38,500 bases of DNA from Prorocentrum cordatum (GCA_963575745.1 CAUYUJ010017985.1:98612-137111), one strand, 5' to 3'. Shown: positions 19,221 through 28,918, numbered from the stretch's first letter. The notes: generated from the letters alone by a model not told the origin. Made by a program: numbers and translations.

Positions 19221-19240
19221 TCTTATCTTATCTTATCTTA
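19221..19240 (+). repeat. (TCTTA)4 tail marking the LINE 3' end
   Basis: Four exact copies of TCTTA follow the 3' UTR, then CCTCCC and (CTC)n start at once. Several LINE groups end in short tandem repeats instead of poly(A), produced during target-primed reverse transcription, so this is the best marker of the element end. Confidence 0.8.
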
Positions 19241-19276
19241 CCTCCCTCCTCCCTCCTCCTCCTCCTCCTCCTCCTC
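19241..19276 (+). repeat. (CTC)n tract 3' of the LINE
   Basis: CCTCCCTCC followed by CTC triplets in the same orientation as the tract at the LINE 5' end. Confidence 0.9.
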
Positions 19277-19384
19277 CGCTTTCTTCTTCCGGACAGGGCA
19301 GAAGCCAGGACCCCCCCGACGTCCTGGCCCAGCAGAGGACGTCGCGGTGTCCCGCCGCCGCCGCCGTCGTCGTTGGATGGGAGA

Positions 19385-19700
19385 GGGAGGAGGGGAGGAG
19401 GAGGAGGAGGAGGAGGAGGAGGAGGAGGAGGAGGAGGAGGAGGAGGCAAGGAGAGAGAGGAAGGAGGAGGAGGAGGCGGAGGCGAAGGAAGAGGAGGAGG
19501 AGGAGGAGGAGGAGGCGGAGGAGGAGGAGGAGGAGGAGTGAGAAGGAGGGAGGGAGGGGGGAGGGAAGGGAGGGAGGGGCGGGGGGGGAAGGTGAGGGAG
19601 GGCGGGAGGGAGGGAGGGAGGGAGGGAGGGAGGAGGAGGAGGAGGAGGAGGAGGCGGAGGAGGAGGAGGAGGAGGAGGAGGAGGAGGAGGAGGAGGCAGG
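19385..19700 (+). repeat. (GGA)n / (GGGA)n purine tract
   Basis: GGA triplets at 19385-19445 and 19625-19697 surround degenerate GGAGGA and a run of AGGG tetramers (about 19595-19635). The Gly/Glu/Arg frames through it are artefacts. Confidence 0.9.
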
Positions 19701-20019
19701 AGAGAGGAGGGGGATGAAGAAGGGGACGAATGGGTGGACGGGGGGACGGGGACCCTGGAGGAGAAACGATGGAGTCAGGAGGGATCAGGAGGGCTGCGAA
19801 TGGATGAGGAGGGGGATGAGGAGCGGTGGTTGACGGCTGGCTCTCCGACGGCGGGTGACGACGGCAGGGTCGCCAGAAGCGTCGACGTCAGCGAAGACGG
19901 CATGCGACGACGACGGCTGAGTCTGCCGCTGCCCGCCCGGGCCGCCTGCCGCCAGGCCCCCGCCCGTCCGAAGGGCGGCCCCCCCGCTGGCGACGCCGGC
20001 AAGGCTCGGTCGCCGCCGT

Positions 20020-20210
20020 TTGCCGCGGTCGTCGGGCGTCGGGCGTCGGGCGGCGTCGGTCGTCGTCGTCGGTCGTCGTCGCCGGTCGTCGTCGTCCGTC
20101 GTCGTCGGTCGTCGTATGTCGGTCGGGGCTCGGTCGGTCGGTCGGTCCGTCGGTCGGTCGTTCGGTCTGTCGTCGTCGTCGTCGTCGTCGTGGTTGTCGT
20201 CGTCTTTGCC
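20020..20210 (+). repeat. (GTC)n / (GGTC)n tract
   Basis: GTCGTCGTCG runs alternate with a GGTCGGTCGGTC stretch at about 20128-20165. All frames give Val/Ser/Arg or Asp/Thr repeats. Confidence 0.85.
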
Positions 20211-20372
20211 GAAGGTGGCGCAGAAACACATCTCGACGTGAGAAACGCGGTGTCAGTTTCTTCACCGCTTCCGGCCTCCCATGGCCCTCACTGGGCCCCG
20301 AGACCGTCAACATAATAGTTGGGATGAGCAGCTAGTCCCGGAGAAGGGGTCAAGACCTCTGGGTGCCAACGC

Positions 20373-20450
20373 TTCGAACCAGATCACGACGTCGGGCCCC
20401 GACGTCGTGATCTGGTTCGAACCAGATCACGACGTCGGGCCCCGACGTCG
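20373..20450. repeat. Perfect 49-bp palindrome followed by a partial direct copy
   Basis: 20373-20421 is a perfect inverted repeat with 24-bp arms and a 1-bp centre; the arms begin TTCGAACCAGATCACGACGT. The sequence from TTCGAACC to GACGTCG is then repeated directly at 20416-20450. Just upstream lies CCTCTGGGTGCC, which also occurs at 25619 before GACGTCGTGA, so a dispersed family is likely. Confidence 0.9.
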
Positions 20451-20526
20451 GGCCCCGACGGTCGGGGGTCTGGGATGGTAGCGAACACGTGCGATCGCAA
20501 AGGGGGGAGGTGATCGTTTTCTTATT

Positions 20527-20885
20527 GATTGTTTTACCGATCGGCGCGGGCCCTCGCACCCCTCCTCCCCCCCCTGGAGTAGATCTTCGCTGTGCTTGGC
20601 GCCTGCTTCATGCAGGTGGTCCCCGATAGGACGCACTGTTGCAAACAGTCGCGTTCATCTCTGAGCGCGTTCCACTACTCGCAAGGTGCCTACTCACAAA
20701 CGTCCGACAAACACATGTCTGCTTCGATGTACTGTGTCATAGATCCCCCGCGGCGGATCCAGGCCATTTTCGAGTAATCAGTTTGCGAGTAGTGGAACGC
20801 GCTCGTCTAATTCAGCAGAGGTCCAGAGCCAGACCCCCCCCTTTCCCCCCCCTTATGCCCAGTGTCGCAACGCCGAGCAAGAAAG
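20527..20885 (+). repeat. Dispersed repeat family D, copy 2 (interrupted by a MITE)
   Basis: Collinear with 3907-4105 but longer: between GCAAACAGTCGC and the GCAGAGGTC block it contains the 142-bp inverted-repeat element at 20663-20804. Confidence 0.75.
20663..20804. mobile_element. 142-bp MITE with perfect 22-bp terminal inverted repeats
   Basis: The left terminus starts GAGCGCGTTCCACTACTCGC and the right terminus (20783-20804) is its exact reverse complement over 22 bp. The interior is about 98 bp, without coding capacity, and less GC-rich. Comparison with copy 1 of family D shows that it is an insertion. I could not fix a target-site duplication: TCTCT precedes and GTCTA follows. The transposase that moved it is not in this window. 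Confidence 0.85.
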
Positions 20886-20969
20886 CGCTGAGACGGGGAG
20901 GGCGAGCGGAGGATGTGGCATGACGGGGGGCTGGAGGGGGAAGACGGAGGGGAGGTGCAGTCTCCCTAG

Positions 20970-21466
20970 GGCCCCTCCTCCTCCTCCCCCTCCTCCTCCT
21001 CCTCCTCCTCCTCCTCCTCATCCTCCTCATCCTTCTCCTCCTCCTCCTCAGCCTCCTCCTCCTCCCCCTCCTCCTCCTCCTCTTCCTCTCCGCTTCCCTC
21101 CTCTTCCTCCTCCCTCCTCCTTCCTTCCTCCTCCTCCTTCCTCCTCTTCCTCCTCCTCCTCCTCCTGCTCTTCTCCTCCTGCCTGCATCCTCCTTCTCCT
21201 CCTCATTCTCCTCCTCCTCCTCTCCTCCTCCTCATCCTCCTCATCCTCCTCTTCCCTCATCACCACTCCCACTCCTCCTCCTCCTCCTCCTCCTCATCCT
21301 TCTCCTCCTTCCTCCTCCTCCTCCTCCTCCTTCTCTCTCCTCCTCCTCCTCCTCCCATCCTCCCCCTCCTCCTCCTCCTTCCTCCTCCTCCTACTCCTCT
21401 CACCTCCTCTCCTCCTCTCCCTCCTCCTCCTCTCCCCTCCTCCTCTTCCTCCTCCTCCCCCTCCTC
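20970..21466 (+). repeat. (CTC)n tract, about 500 bp
   Basis: CTC triplets with TTC, CAT and CCC interruptions. It ends CTCCTCAAG just before an ATG at 21470, which would also suit a splice acceptor. The long frames are Ser/Pro/Leu repeats. Confidence 0.92.
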
Positions 21467-22338
21467 AAGATGCGGCCCTGTACAGGCTCCTCGGAGGTCT
21501 CCAAGACCCTCAGCGACCAGAGGACCATTTTCCAGCGGTCGGCGCGGGGCAAGCCGCCGAGAAAACGGCTGAGGGTCCTGGGGCCCGACTGCGCGTGGAC
21601 GCGATTTTTCATTCTCACTCGCCCGGTCAGATCTGCTTTCACGTCGGCCTGGCCGATCTGCGCGTGCCCGCTTTTCGCAAACCTCCGCCGATCCCCGTCG
21701 ATTCCCCGATTGGCCCGAGCCCGTGCCCTCCGTCTTATCAGCAGTGTTCGGGTTTTCTTGGTAAGTCTTTGCAGCGAGCTCGTGCTGGCCAGTCCGACGT
21801 GCTCGACCGTCAACTCACGCGTGCCTATAGACTGTTGACCAACAAGGCCTAGCAAGAACCCTGCCCTATCATGGGTATCTCCCTCCCACTCTATGGAGCT
21901 ATGGGAAAAAGATCGACCACTTTGTGGCGCCCCGTCTTGGGGCGTGATCGTGTCTCGGTTCGTTACCCCGAGCTCAATAACATACGGTGGTGATCCTGTA
22001 TGATTAAGGCTTCAGCTTCTTATCAGCATCAACCTCTTGAAGGCTCACCAGGCACCCGGTGCGAGGTTGACAGGCGTGCTCGGATGCCAAGGTACATCTC
22101 TAGCAACCAAGGTGATGTCTCGGAATCTGTTCAGACAGCTGCTGACATCGGCGCCCGCTGGTTTGGCGAGACCCCTCTCGGTACTTTTTCTGTCTGCTGA
22201 TGCGGGCCATGATGTTCAATGTGCACCCTTGGACTCTTCGATTTTTGCATCTGCTGGCGCTCCTATCTATCGGGCTTTGTGGACAGCTGCAAGCTCAAGT
22301 GTAAGCAGCAGTCTCGCCAGGATTGGGCGGCGTGGTTA
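21467..22338 (+). other. Unrecognised coding-like DNA between CTC and GGA tracts
   Basis: The frame running out of the (CTC)n tract stays open to TAG at 21850-21852 and ends GKSLQRARAGQSDVLDRQ...RAYRLLTNKA, which looks protein-like. Another frame, starting at ATG 21470, encodes 122 residues that I do not recognise. Further short frames (22000-22200, 22037-22339) have no motif. This may be the upstream part of the pseudogene at 22780, but I cannot show it. Confidence 0.3.
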
Positions 22339-22642
22339 ACGAGGAGGAGGAGGAGGAGGAGGAGGAGGAGGAGGAGGCGCAGGAGGAGGAGGAGGAGGAG
22401 GAGAGGTAGGAGGAGGAGGAGGGAGGAGGAGGAGGAGATGGAGGAGGCAGGTGACAGGACGGAGGAAGAGGAGGAGGAGGAGGGAAAGAGGGAGGAGGGG
22501 AGGAGGAGGAGGAGGAGGAGGAGGAGGACAAGGAAGGAGGGGTGGAGGTGGAGGAACGAACGAGGAAAGGAAAGGCGGAAGAGGAGCGAGGAGGAGGAGG
22601 AAGGAGGAGGAGGAGGAGGAGGAGGAGGAGGAAGAGGAGATC
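22339..22642 (+). repeat. (GGA)n purine tract
   Basis: GGA triplets with GAA, GCA and GGGA interruptions, complementary in strand bias to the (CTC)n tract at 20970-21466. Confidence 0.92.
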
Positions 22643-22779
22643 AACCACGGGGTTCGGAGAGTTCACCAATTTCGCGGCCCCGCTGCACGGTGCCCCACGT
22701 CCACGCTTCATTAGCAGTTCGGGCAGGCAAGGTACCAAGGTCTTAGAGCTTCTCCCCTCCTTAGGCATTGACCAGAGTC

Positions 22780-23998
22780 GAGCTGCCTGCAGGAGCTGCT
22801 CACGACGTTCTGCGGTGGCCCTGGACGAATGTCATATGTGGCGTTGCCAGTACTTGACGGATGAAGCTTTAAGCTGTCGTTACCTCCTCCTGCAGGTGGT
22901 TGATTTTTGTGCGATACTTGCCCTTCAACTTCGGGCCTTCGTCGTGGTCATCATCCGGCAAAGGTCTTTGGTTTCCGCCCCATCGGGTTTTTTCTCGTCT
23001 CCCTCTCTCCTGTGGGGCAAACTTCGTCGCCCCTGGGCTTCGGAGTGGGTAAGCCAGAACGAGAGGCCCTACTGGGCCGCGGGGAAGCATCACTCGGCCA
23101 CGAATACCGTCTGGCGCCAGTGTGTGCGAGAGCAGACCAGCACATCGGCTGGACAGCACGCGGCGTCCATCTTCTGGGACCTTTTACGTTTTACGAACAG
23201 ATTCCGCTACACCTGCTCGAGGCGCGATGCCATCCGCTCAGCTCTCCCCCGACCGTCATCGGGGTCTGCCTCGATGCGTACGGATCGCATGCCCTCGTCC
23301 TCAATGGGGTTGTCGCTCGCTCGAGCAGGCTATCACTGGCAACATGAAAGCTCACATTGCTCTGGACAATGTTGGTATGGGCACCAACATCAAGGCTGCT
23401 CTTCCAGACTCCAAGGGGCCTTTGGAGATCTCGTGGCCCCTCGCCCCGAATCGGCTGTGAACTTAAGGCATGGCCATACTGCAGGTACCTCTCGGCGCGT
23501 CCGAAGACGCAACGCTGAGACTAAGGAGCGTCTACGTGCAGCCACTGGGCGTACGAGAAAGCTCGTACGACGGCGTGGCACTCTCGGCAGGCGTGCTGCT
23601 ACGGTATTCTGTGCCCGTGCTTTGCCAGCGCTTCAGTATGGCGCTGACGTGCGTGGCACGTCTGGCGGCGAGCTTTTGCAAGCTAGGCGCCTGGCCGCAT
23701 CCAACATGAAGCCGGGTTGTGGCGGCCGCCTTGATGTATTCTTACGCGTGTGGAAGGAGATCCAGCATGGTTTGGGTCTGTTGCTCCTTTTCTTCGTTAC
23801 CATAGTAATTTTGGCTCCTTCGCACACGTATCACACGTATCACACCTTGGCTACTTCGGCCCAGTTAAGGGATGGCTGGGAGTCTATCTGCAGAAGTCCT
23901 CCCCGCATGCGGAAATTTGTCAAAGAGCCCCCTTTCAGTGGCGAGATTTGGTTGGGCTATTGGTGGCCCCTTCACGTTGACGGACGACTGTGGGATTG
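22780..23998 (+). pseudogene. Decayed reverse-transcriptase gene of a second retroelement family
   Basis: Conserved pieces occur in the right order but in changing frames. Frame of 22542: VALDECHMWRCQYLTDEAL, then LQLRAFVVVII, LLWGKLRRPWASEW, ERPYWAAGKHHSATNTVWRQ and AASIFWDLL (domain A). From about 23185, two frames along: FYEQIPLHLLEARCHPL...PTVIGVCLDAYGSHALVLNGVV. From about 23310, a third frame: AHIALDNVGMGTNI, where a YVDD-like motif would lie but reads ALDN. Back in the first frame from about 23470: HTAGTSRRVRRRNAETKERL, ALPALQYGADVRGTSGGELL, then QLRDGWESI and GEIWLGYWWPLHVDGRLWD. The later blocks match the thumb and C-terminal region of dinoflagellate retroelement proteins as I know them. 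At least three indels and the lost catalytic motif make it inactive. It is not the same family as the LINE at 12839. Confidence 0.8.
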
Positions 23999-24077
23999 AT
24001 ATTTTTGTTCCTCCTCATGTCCTCTGCCCTCCTCAGACGGCTGTGCAAATCAGCGGTCACCGAGTTCCCGGTGGGGG

Positions 24078-24198
24078 GTCTCCTCCTCCTCCTCCTCCTC
24101 ATCCTCCTCCTCCTCCTCCTTCTCATTCTCCTCCTCCTCCTCATCCTTCTCCTCCTCCTCCTCCACCTCCTCCTCCTCCTTCCTCCCCATTCCCCTCC

Positions 24199-24233
<35 letters not shown>

Positions 24234-24241
24234 CTCCTCCA
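24078..24241 (+). repeat. (CTC)n tract
   Basis: CTC triplets with CAT and TTC interruptions directly follow the end of the reverse-transcriptase pseudogene (about 80 bp away). Confidence 0.9.
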
Positions 24242-24639
24242 GCCCTTCTCGGCGGGGGTCTCCGTGTCACTTCGATCTCACCCCCCGACCTCCGATCTTA
24301 CTTTCCATCCGGGCCTCCACGCCCAGGTCTCCGACGCCACTTGTTCTGTCCACCCGGGCGCAGTTCCTCGCTGTCGGCCTCCGGGGCCCGTGCCTGGGCC
24401 TCCGGGGCCCGCAGAAGCGGACTTGGCAGGAAGCGCTGCCCCTGGGGAGCAAGTCGGGGTCTTTGGGACCGCACGCTGAAGCAAAACAGCTGTATCGTCG
24501 GATGTCTTCCCAACCATCCTGTGGTGCTGGGTCCTCGTTTTGAGACAGCGCCCCGCGTTCCCACTCCCCCTCCTCCTCCCGCTGCCCCTTCTTTGCTTCT
24601 GCCCTCCGCATGTCCCTGATTCGGCACATCCCTCACACG
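24242..24639. other. Non-coding DNA between a CTC tract and the minisatellite
   Basis: No gene is supported. A CCTCCGGGGCCCG block is directly repeated at about 24380-24412. Confidence 0.5.
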
Positions 24640-25300
24640 TTTTGTAGTCCTGAGGGGAGCTCCACCGAAGGCCCCAGTGGCTGCGCTCGCATGACACCAC
24701 CGCGCCCATCTCGTGGCCCGATAGGGAGCTCCACCGCAGGCGCCAGTGGGTGCGCTCGCATGACACCACCGCGCCCATTTCAGCACACCCTTCACAAGCT
24801 TCGTGGCCCCACGGGGAGCTCCACCGAAGGCCACAGTGACAGGGCTCGCATTGCACCAACGCGCCCATTTCGGCTCACTCCTCACACGCTTCGTTGCCCC
24901 ATAGGGAGTTCCACCGAAGGCCCCAGTGGGTGCGCTCGCATGACACCACCGCACGTATTTCGGTACACCCCTCACAAGCTTCGTTGCCTCATAGGTAGCT
25001 CCACCGCAGGCTCCAGCGGCTGCGCTCGCATGACCCCACCGCGCCCATGTTGGCACACCCTTTACACGTTTCGTGGGCCCACAGGCAGCTCCACCGAAGG
25101 CGCCATTGGCTGCGCTCGCATGACACCACCGCACCAATTTCGGCACATCTCTTACACGCTTCGTGGCCCCATAGGGAGCTTCACCGAAGACACCAATAGA
25201 CACCTGTGGCTGGGCTCGCATGACACCACCGCACCCATGTCGGCACACCCCTCACACGCTTCGTGGCCCCATAAGGAGCTCCACCGAAGGCGATACCAAC
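24640..25300. repeat. 90-bp minisatellite, about eight copies
   Basis: The marker GGGAGCTCCACCG occurs near 24654, 24723, 24815, 24903, 24992, 25082, 25174 and 25274. Spacing is 88-92 bp except one short first unit and a longer last one. Each unit holds GGCTGCGCTCGCATGACACC, ACCGCGCCCATTTCGGCACA, CCCTCACACGCTTCGTGG and CCCCATAGG. The unit is a multiple of three without stops, giving periodic frames on both strands (287 codons plus, 316 codons minus). The minus-strand peptide repeats WARWCHASA...GGAPYGATKRV and the plus-strand one GSSTEGPSGCARMTPP. I treat both as by-products. Confidence 0.9.
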
Positions 25301-26434
25301 AATTGCGTTACCCAAAGCTGCATATGGTTGGGTTCTTCACCTGGATTAATGGGCTCAGAAAGTTCTCAGAGCGTTTGGTCGCAGCGGAGTGTGGGAACGA
25401 GGACGAGGATCGGGAGAAACGGGTTGCGCCGGAGTTTGTTCGTCGGTTGCAGCCTTCAGGGCCTCGCTTTTGATCTTGGGGGCCGTTTGAGCTCGGTCCG
25501 GGTGCCAGGACAAAAATCACGACGGGGGGATGTTCGCTATCTGGGGCCTCTCGCCGAACCCTGGGGTCTTTAAACAACGAGTCAGAATCAAAAACGGGTT
25601 CCAGGGCATGGGTCGCAGCCTCTGGGTGCCGACGTCGTGAAGCACTCGTGGCGACGTGGGGGGTCTGGGTGCCGTGCCGGGTGGGAAGCTGGGCAGGAAG
25701 GACCCCCGGAGGGGTCCGGGCGTTGTTTCCACATGGTTTTCCTCCTCATCCTCCTCCTCCTCCTCCTCCTCCTCCTCCTCTCTGTTCCTCCTCCTCGAGG
25801 GCTAGTGCCAATGGGGCGAGGGCCGGCCAGGCCTCGGGCACGATCGACTCGCTCCAGAGCGTTCTGGAGCGACGGCCGCGACGCCCGGTACGCCCTCCAT
25901 GCCCCGCCTTCGAGGGATCGAGAACTTGACATCTCTGCGTAGGTGTCAGGCGGCGGAAGGCTGGCGGAAGCCAGCGTATTCAGTGGGCTAGTCTGCATGC
26001 GGGAGCTGGCAGAGGCCCAGCAGACGCCCGGGTGAAAGATGCGCTTCCAGGAGATGGGAAATGTTTCGGGGGGCTCGGGAACTTCCAGGGCCACATCCTT
26101 TAGGCCCACGGGGTCTCGGAGATCTTCGACTCCACCGGCGAATGCCAGCCCGGTTTGGTCCCTGTTCTGCTTCCGGAGGCCTCCTCGGGCCGTCGACGGG
26201 CGTCGGAGTCCCGAGGAACGCACACACACGACGGTCCGCAGTGCTGCACACCTCTGCCATGCCCTGGTGTGTTGGGCGGCGCTGTTCTGTGCGTTGTGCT
26301 CTGCTGTGATGTCATGTGCTTTGCACTGTGTGGCGCCCCTCTGTGCTGTATAGCACTTGCGTGCTGTCTGCAGAAGGAGTAGCCCTGACTGGGGTCGCGC
26401 CAGGCTCACCCGGACGTTTCCCAAGGCGATCAAT
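25301..26434. other. Intergenic DNA with one CTC tract and a palindromic repeat
   Basis: A (CTC)n tract lies at about 25738-25796. Family P copy 2 is at about 25845-25900, with CGCTCCAGA-GCGT-TCTGGAGCG followed by GGCCGCGACGCCCGGTAC. No gene is supported; the 297-codon minus-strand frame across it has no motif and passes through the CTC tract. Confidence 0.55.
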
Positions 26435-26512
26435 ACCCACCGGTCGTTGAAAGTAGGTATTTTTGGATTCCCAGATCCCAATCTATTTTAAGCGCCTTCC
26501 TATTTCAAGAAT
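26435..26512 (+). repeat. Left flanking direct repeat of the satellite
   Basis: About 78 bp with ACCCACCGGTCGTTGAAAGT, TTTTTGGATTCCCAGAT and GCGCCTTCCTATTTCAAG. It matches 37053-37130 in the same orientation with about ten mismatches and lies about 70 bp before the first satellite unit. Confidence 0.85.
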
Positions 26513-26579
26513 CTATATTTTTTGTTTTTTTTGGGGGCGGGCGCAAACCTAATCTACTTCTAGGGTTTGGTTGTCACTT

Positions 26580-28918
26580 CCCTGGGCGACGCTGGTCGCT
26601 CGGCCCCTCGGCTGGCCCCATTCCTTGGTTTTGATTGTTTTGTTTGTTTTCGCTTGTCCGTCGGCTGCACTGGTCGCCCCAGTGTCGCCCGCCGCCCCGC
26701 GGTCGCTCGGCCTGGCCCCACTATTTGGTTTTGTTTGTTTTTGTTTGTTTTCGCTTGCCCGTCGGCTGCACTGGTCGCCCCAGGCTCGCCCACCTCCCCG
26801 CGGTCGCTCGGCCCCTCGGCTTGCCCCATGCAATGGTTTTGTTTTTTTTTGTTTTGTTTTTTTTTCGCTTGTCCGTCGGCTGCACTGGTCGCCCCGGGCT
26901 CGCCCACCTCCCCGCGGTCGCTCGCCCCCTCAGTTTGCCCCATTCCTTGGTTTTGTTTGTTTCTGTTTGTTTTCGCTTGTCCGTCGGCTGCACTGGTCGC
27001 CTCAGGCTCGCCCGCCGCCCCGCGGTCACTCGGCCCCTCGGCTGGCCCCATTCCTTGATTTTGTTTGTTTTTGTTTTTTTTCGCTTCTCCGTCGGCTGCA
27101 CTGGTCGCCCCAGGCTCGCCCGCCGCCCCGCGGTCGCTCGGCCCCTCGGCTGGCCCCATGCACTGGTTTTGTTTGTTTTTGTTTGTTTTCGCTTGTCCTT
27201 CGGCTGTACTGGTTGCCACAGGTTCGCCCGCCGCGTCTCGGTCGCTCGGCCCCTCGGCTGGCTCATTTTTTTGTTTTGTTTGCTTTTGCTTGTTTTCGCT
27301 TGTCCGTCGGCTGCACTGGTCGCCTCAGGCTCGCCCGCCGCCCCGCGGTCGCTCGGCCCTTCGGCTGGCCCCATTCCTTGGTTTTGTTTGTTTCTGTTTG
27401 TTTTCGCTTGTCCGTCGGCTGCACTGGTCGCCCCAGGCCGCCCGCCGCCTTTCGGTCGCTCGCCCCCTCGGCTGGCCCCATTCCTTGGTTTTGTTTGTTT
27501 TTTGCTTGTTTTCGCTTGCCCGTCGGCTGCAATGGTCGCCCCGGGCTCGCCCGCCGCACAGCGGTCGCTCTGCCTTTCGGCTGGCCTCATTCCTTTGTTT
27601 TGTTTGTGGGTGATTGTTTTCGTTTGTCCGTCGGCTGCACTGGTCGCCACAGGCTCGCCCGCCGCCTTTCGGTCGCTCGACCCCTCGGCTGGCCCAATTC
27701 TTTGGTTTTGTTTGTTTTTGTTTGTTTTGGTTTGTCCGTCGGCTGCACTGGTCGCCTCAGGCTCGCCCGCCGCCCTGCGGTCGCTCGGCCTCTCGGCTGG
27801 TCGATTTCTGTGTGTTTGTTCGTTTCGTTTGTTTTCGCTTGTCCGTCGGCTGCACTGGTCGCCCCAGGCTCGCCCGCCGCCCCGCGGTCGCTCGGCCCCT
27901 CGGCGGGCCCCATTCATGGTTTTGTTTGTTGTTGTTTGTTTTCGCTTGTCCGTCGGCTGCGCTGGTCGCTCCAGGCTCGCCCGCCGCCCCGCGGTCGCTC
28001 GGCCTCTCGGCTGGCCCCATTATTTGGTTTGGTTTGTTTTTGTTTGTTTTCGCTTGTCCGTCAGCTGCACTGGTCGCCCCAGGCCCGCCCGCCGCCCCGC
28101 GGTCGTTCGGCCCCTCGGCTGGCGCAATTCGTTGGGTTTGTTTGTTTTTGTTTGTTTTCGCCTGTCCGTCGGCTGCAATGGTCGCCCCAGGCTCGCCCGC
28201 CGCCCCGCGGTCGCTCGGCCCCTCGGCTGGCCAGAGTCGCTGGTTTTCTTTGTTTTTGTTGGTTTTCGCTTGTCCGTCGGCTGCACTGGTCGCCCTGCGC
28301 ACGCCCGCCGCCTTTCGGTCGCTCGGCACCCCGGCTGGCACCCAGTCCTGGTTTCGTTTGGTTTTGTTGTTTTCGCTTTGTCCGTCGTTTTGCTCTGCAG
28401 CCTCAGGCTCGCCCGACGCCTTTCGGTCCGCGCTGCCTGCCCCTCGGATGGCAAATGCTTCGTATTTGTTTGTTTTTGTTTGTTTTCGCTTGTCCGTCGG
28501 CTGCTCTGGTCGCTCCAGGCTCGCCCGCGGCTTTTCGGTCGCTCGGCCCCTCGGCTGGCTCATTTCCGTGGTGTTGTTTGTTTTGGTTTGTTTTCGTTTG
28601 TCCGTCGGTTGTACTTGTGGCCCCAGGCTCGCCCGCCGCGTTTTGGTCGCTCTGCCCCTCGGCTGGCCGAATTCAATTGTTTTCTTTGTTTTGTTTGTTT
28701 TCGCTTGTCCGTCGGCTGCACTGGTCGCCCCAGCCTCTCCCGCCGCTTTCCGGTCGCTCGGCCCCTCGGATCGCCAAATTCATTGGGTTTGTTTGTTTTT
28801 GTTTGTTTTCGATTGTCCGTCGGCTGCACTGGTCGCCCCAGGCTCGCCCGCCGCCTTTCGGTCGCCCGGCCCCTCGGCTGGCCCCATTCCCTGGGCTTTC
28901 TTTGTTTCTGTTGTTTCA
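26580..28918 (-). repeat. 108-bp satellite, short arm (about 21-22 monomers)
   Basis: Each monomer has a GC-rich block of about 80 bp and a T-rich block of about 28 bp (TTTTGTTTGTTTTTGTTTG) on the plus strand, the reverse complement of the long arm. Key stretches are TCCGTCGGCTGCACTGGTCG, CTCGCCCGCCGCC and CGGTCGCTCGGCCCCTCGGC. Monomers are more diverged than in the long arm, especially at 28300-28700, and I see no regular higher-order pattern. Plus-strand frames of 913, 763 and 510 codons and minus-strand frames of up to 398 codons arise from the stop-free 36-codon unit and are not taken as genes. Confidence 0.95.

Larger units (their letters stand above)
12839..19240 (+). mobile_element. 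Near-complete non-LTR retrotransposon (LINE), 6.4 kb
   Basis: In order: spliced-leader relic, 113-bp 5' leader, ORF1 (zinc finger plus coiled coil), endonuclease/exonuclease/phosphatase domain, reverse transcriptase, zinc knuckle, RNase H, C-terminal Cys-rich domain, short 3' UTR and (TCTTA)4 at 19221-19240. There are no LTRs, integrase or protease. (CTC)n lies on both sides, so any target-site duplication is hidden in the repeat. Coding breaks are +1 changes at 14106-14111 and 17170-17175 and one in-frame TAG at 18473-18475. Most catalytic residues survive, which suggests a young or recoded element; two changes in the endonuclease domain argue for reduced activity. Confidence 0.9.

Noticed and set aside
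20755-20780. Spliced-leader-like GGCCATTTTCGAG
   Set aside because: The match is limited to CCATTTT and it lies inside the MITE.
24298-25473. 287-codon plus and 316-codon minus frames over the minisatellite
   Set aside because: The 90-bp unit lacks stops in both directions; the peptides are the unit repeated, with no recognisable domain.
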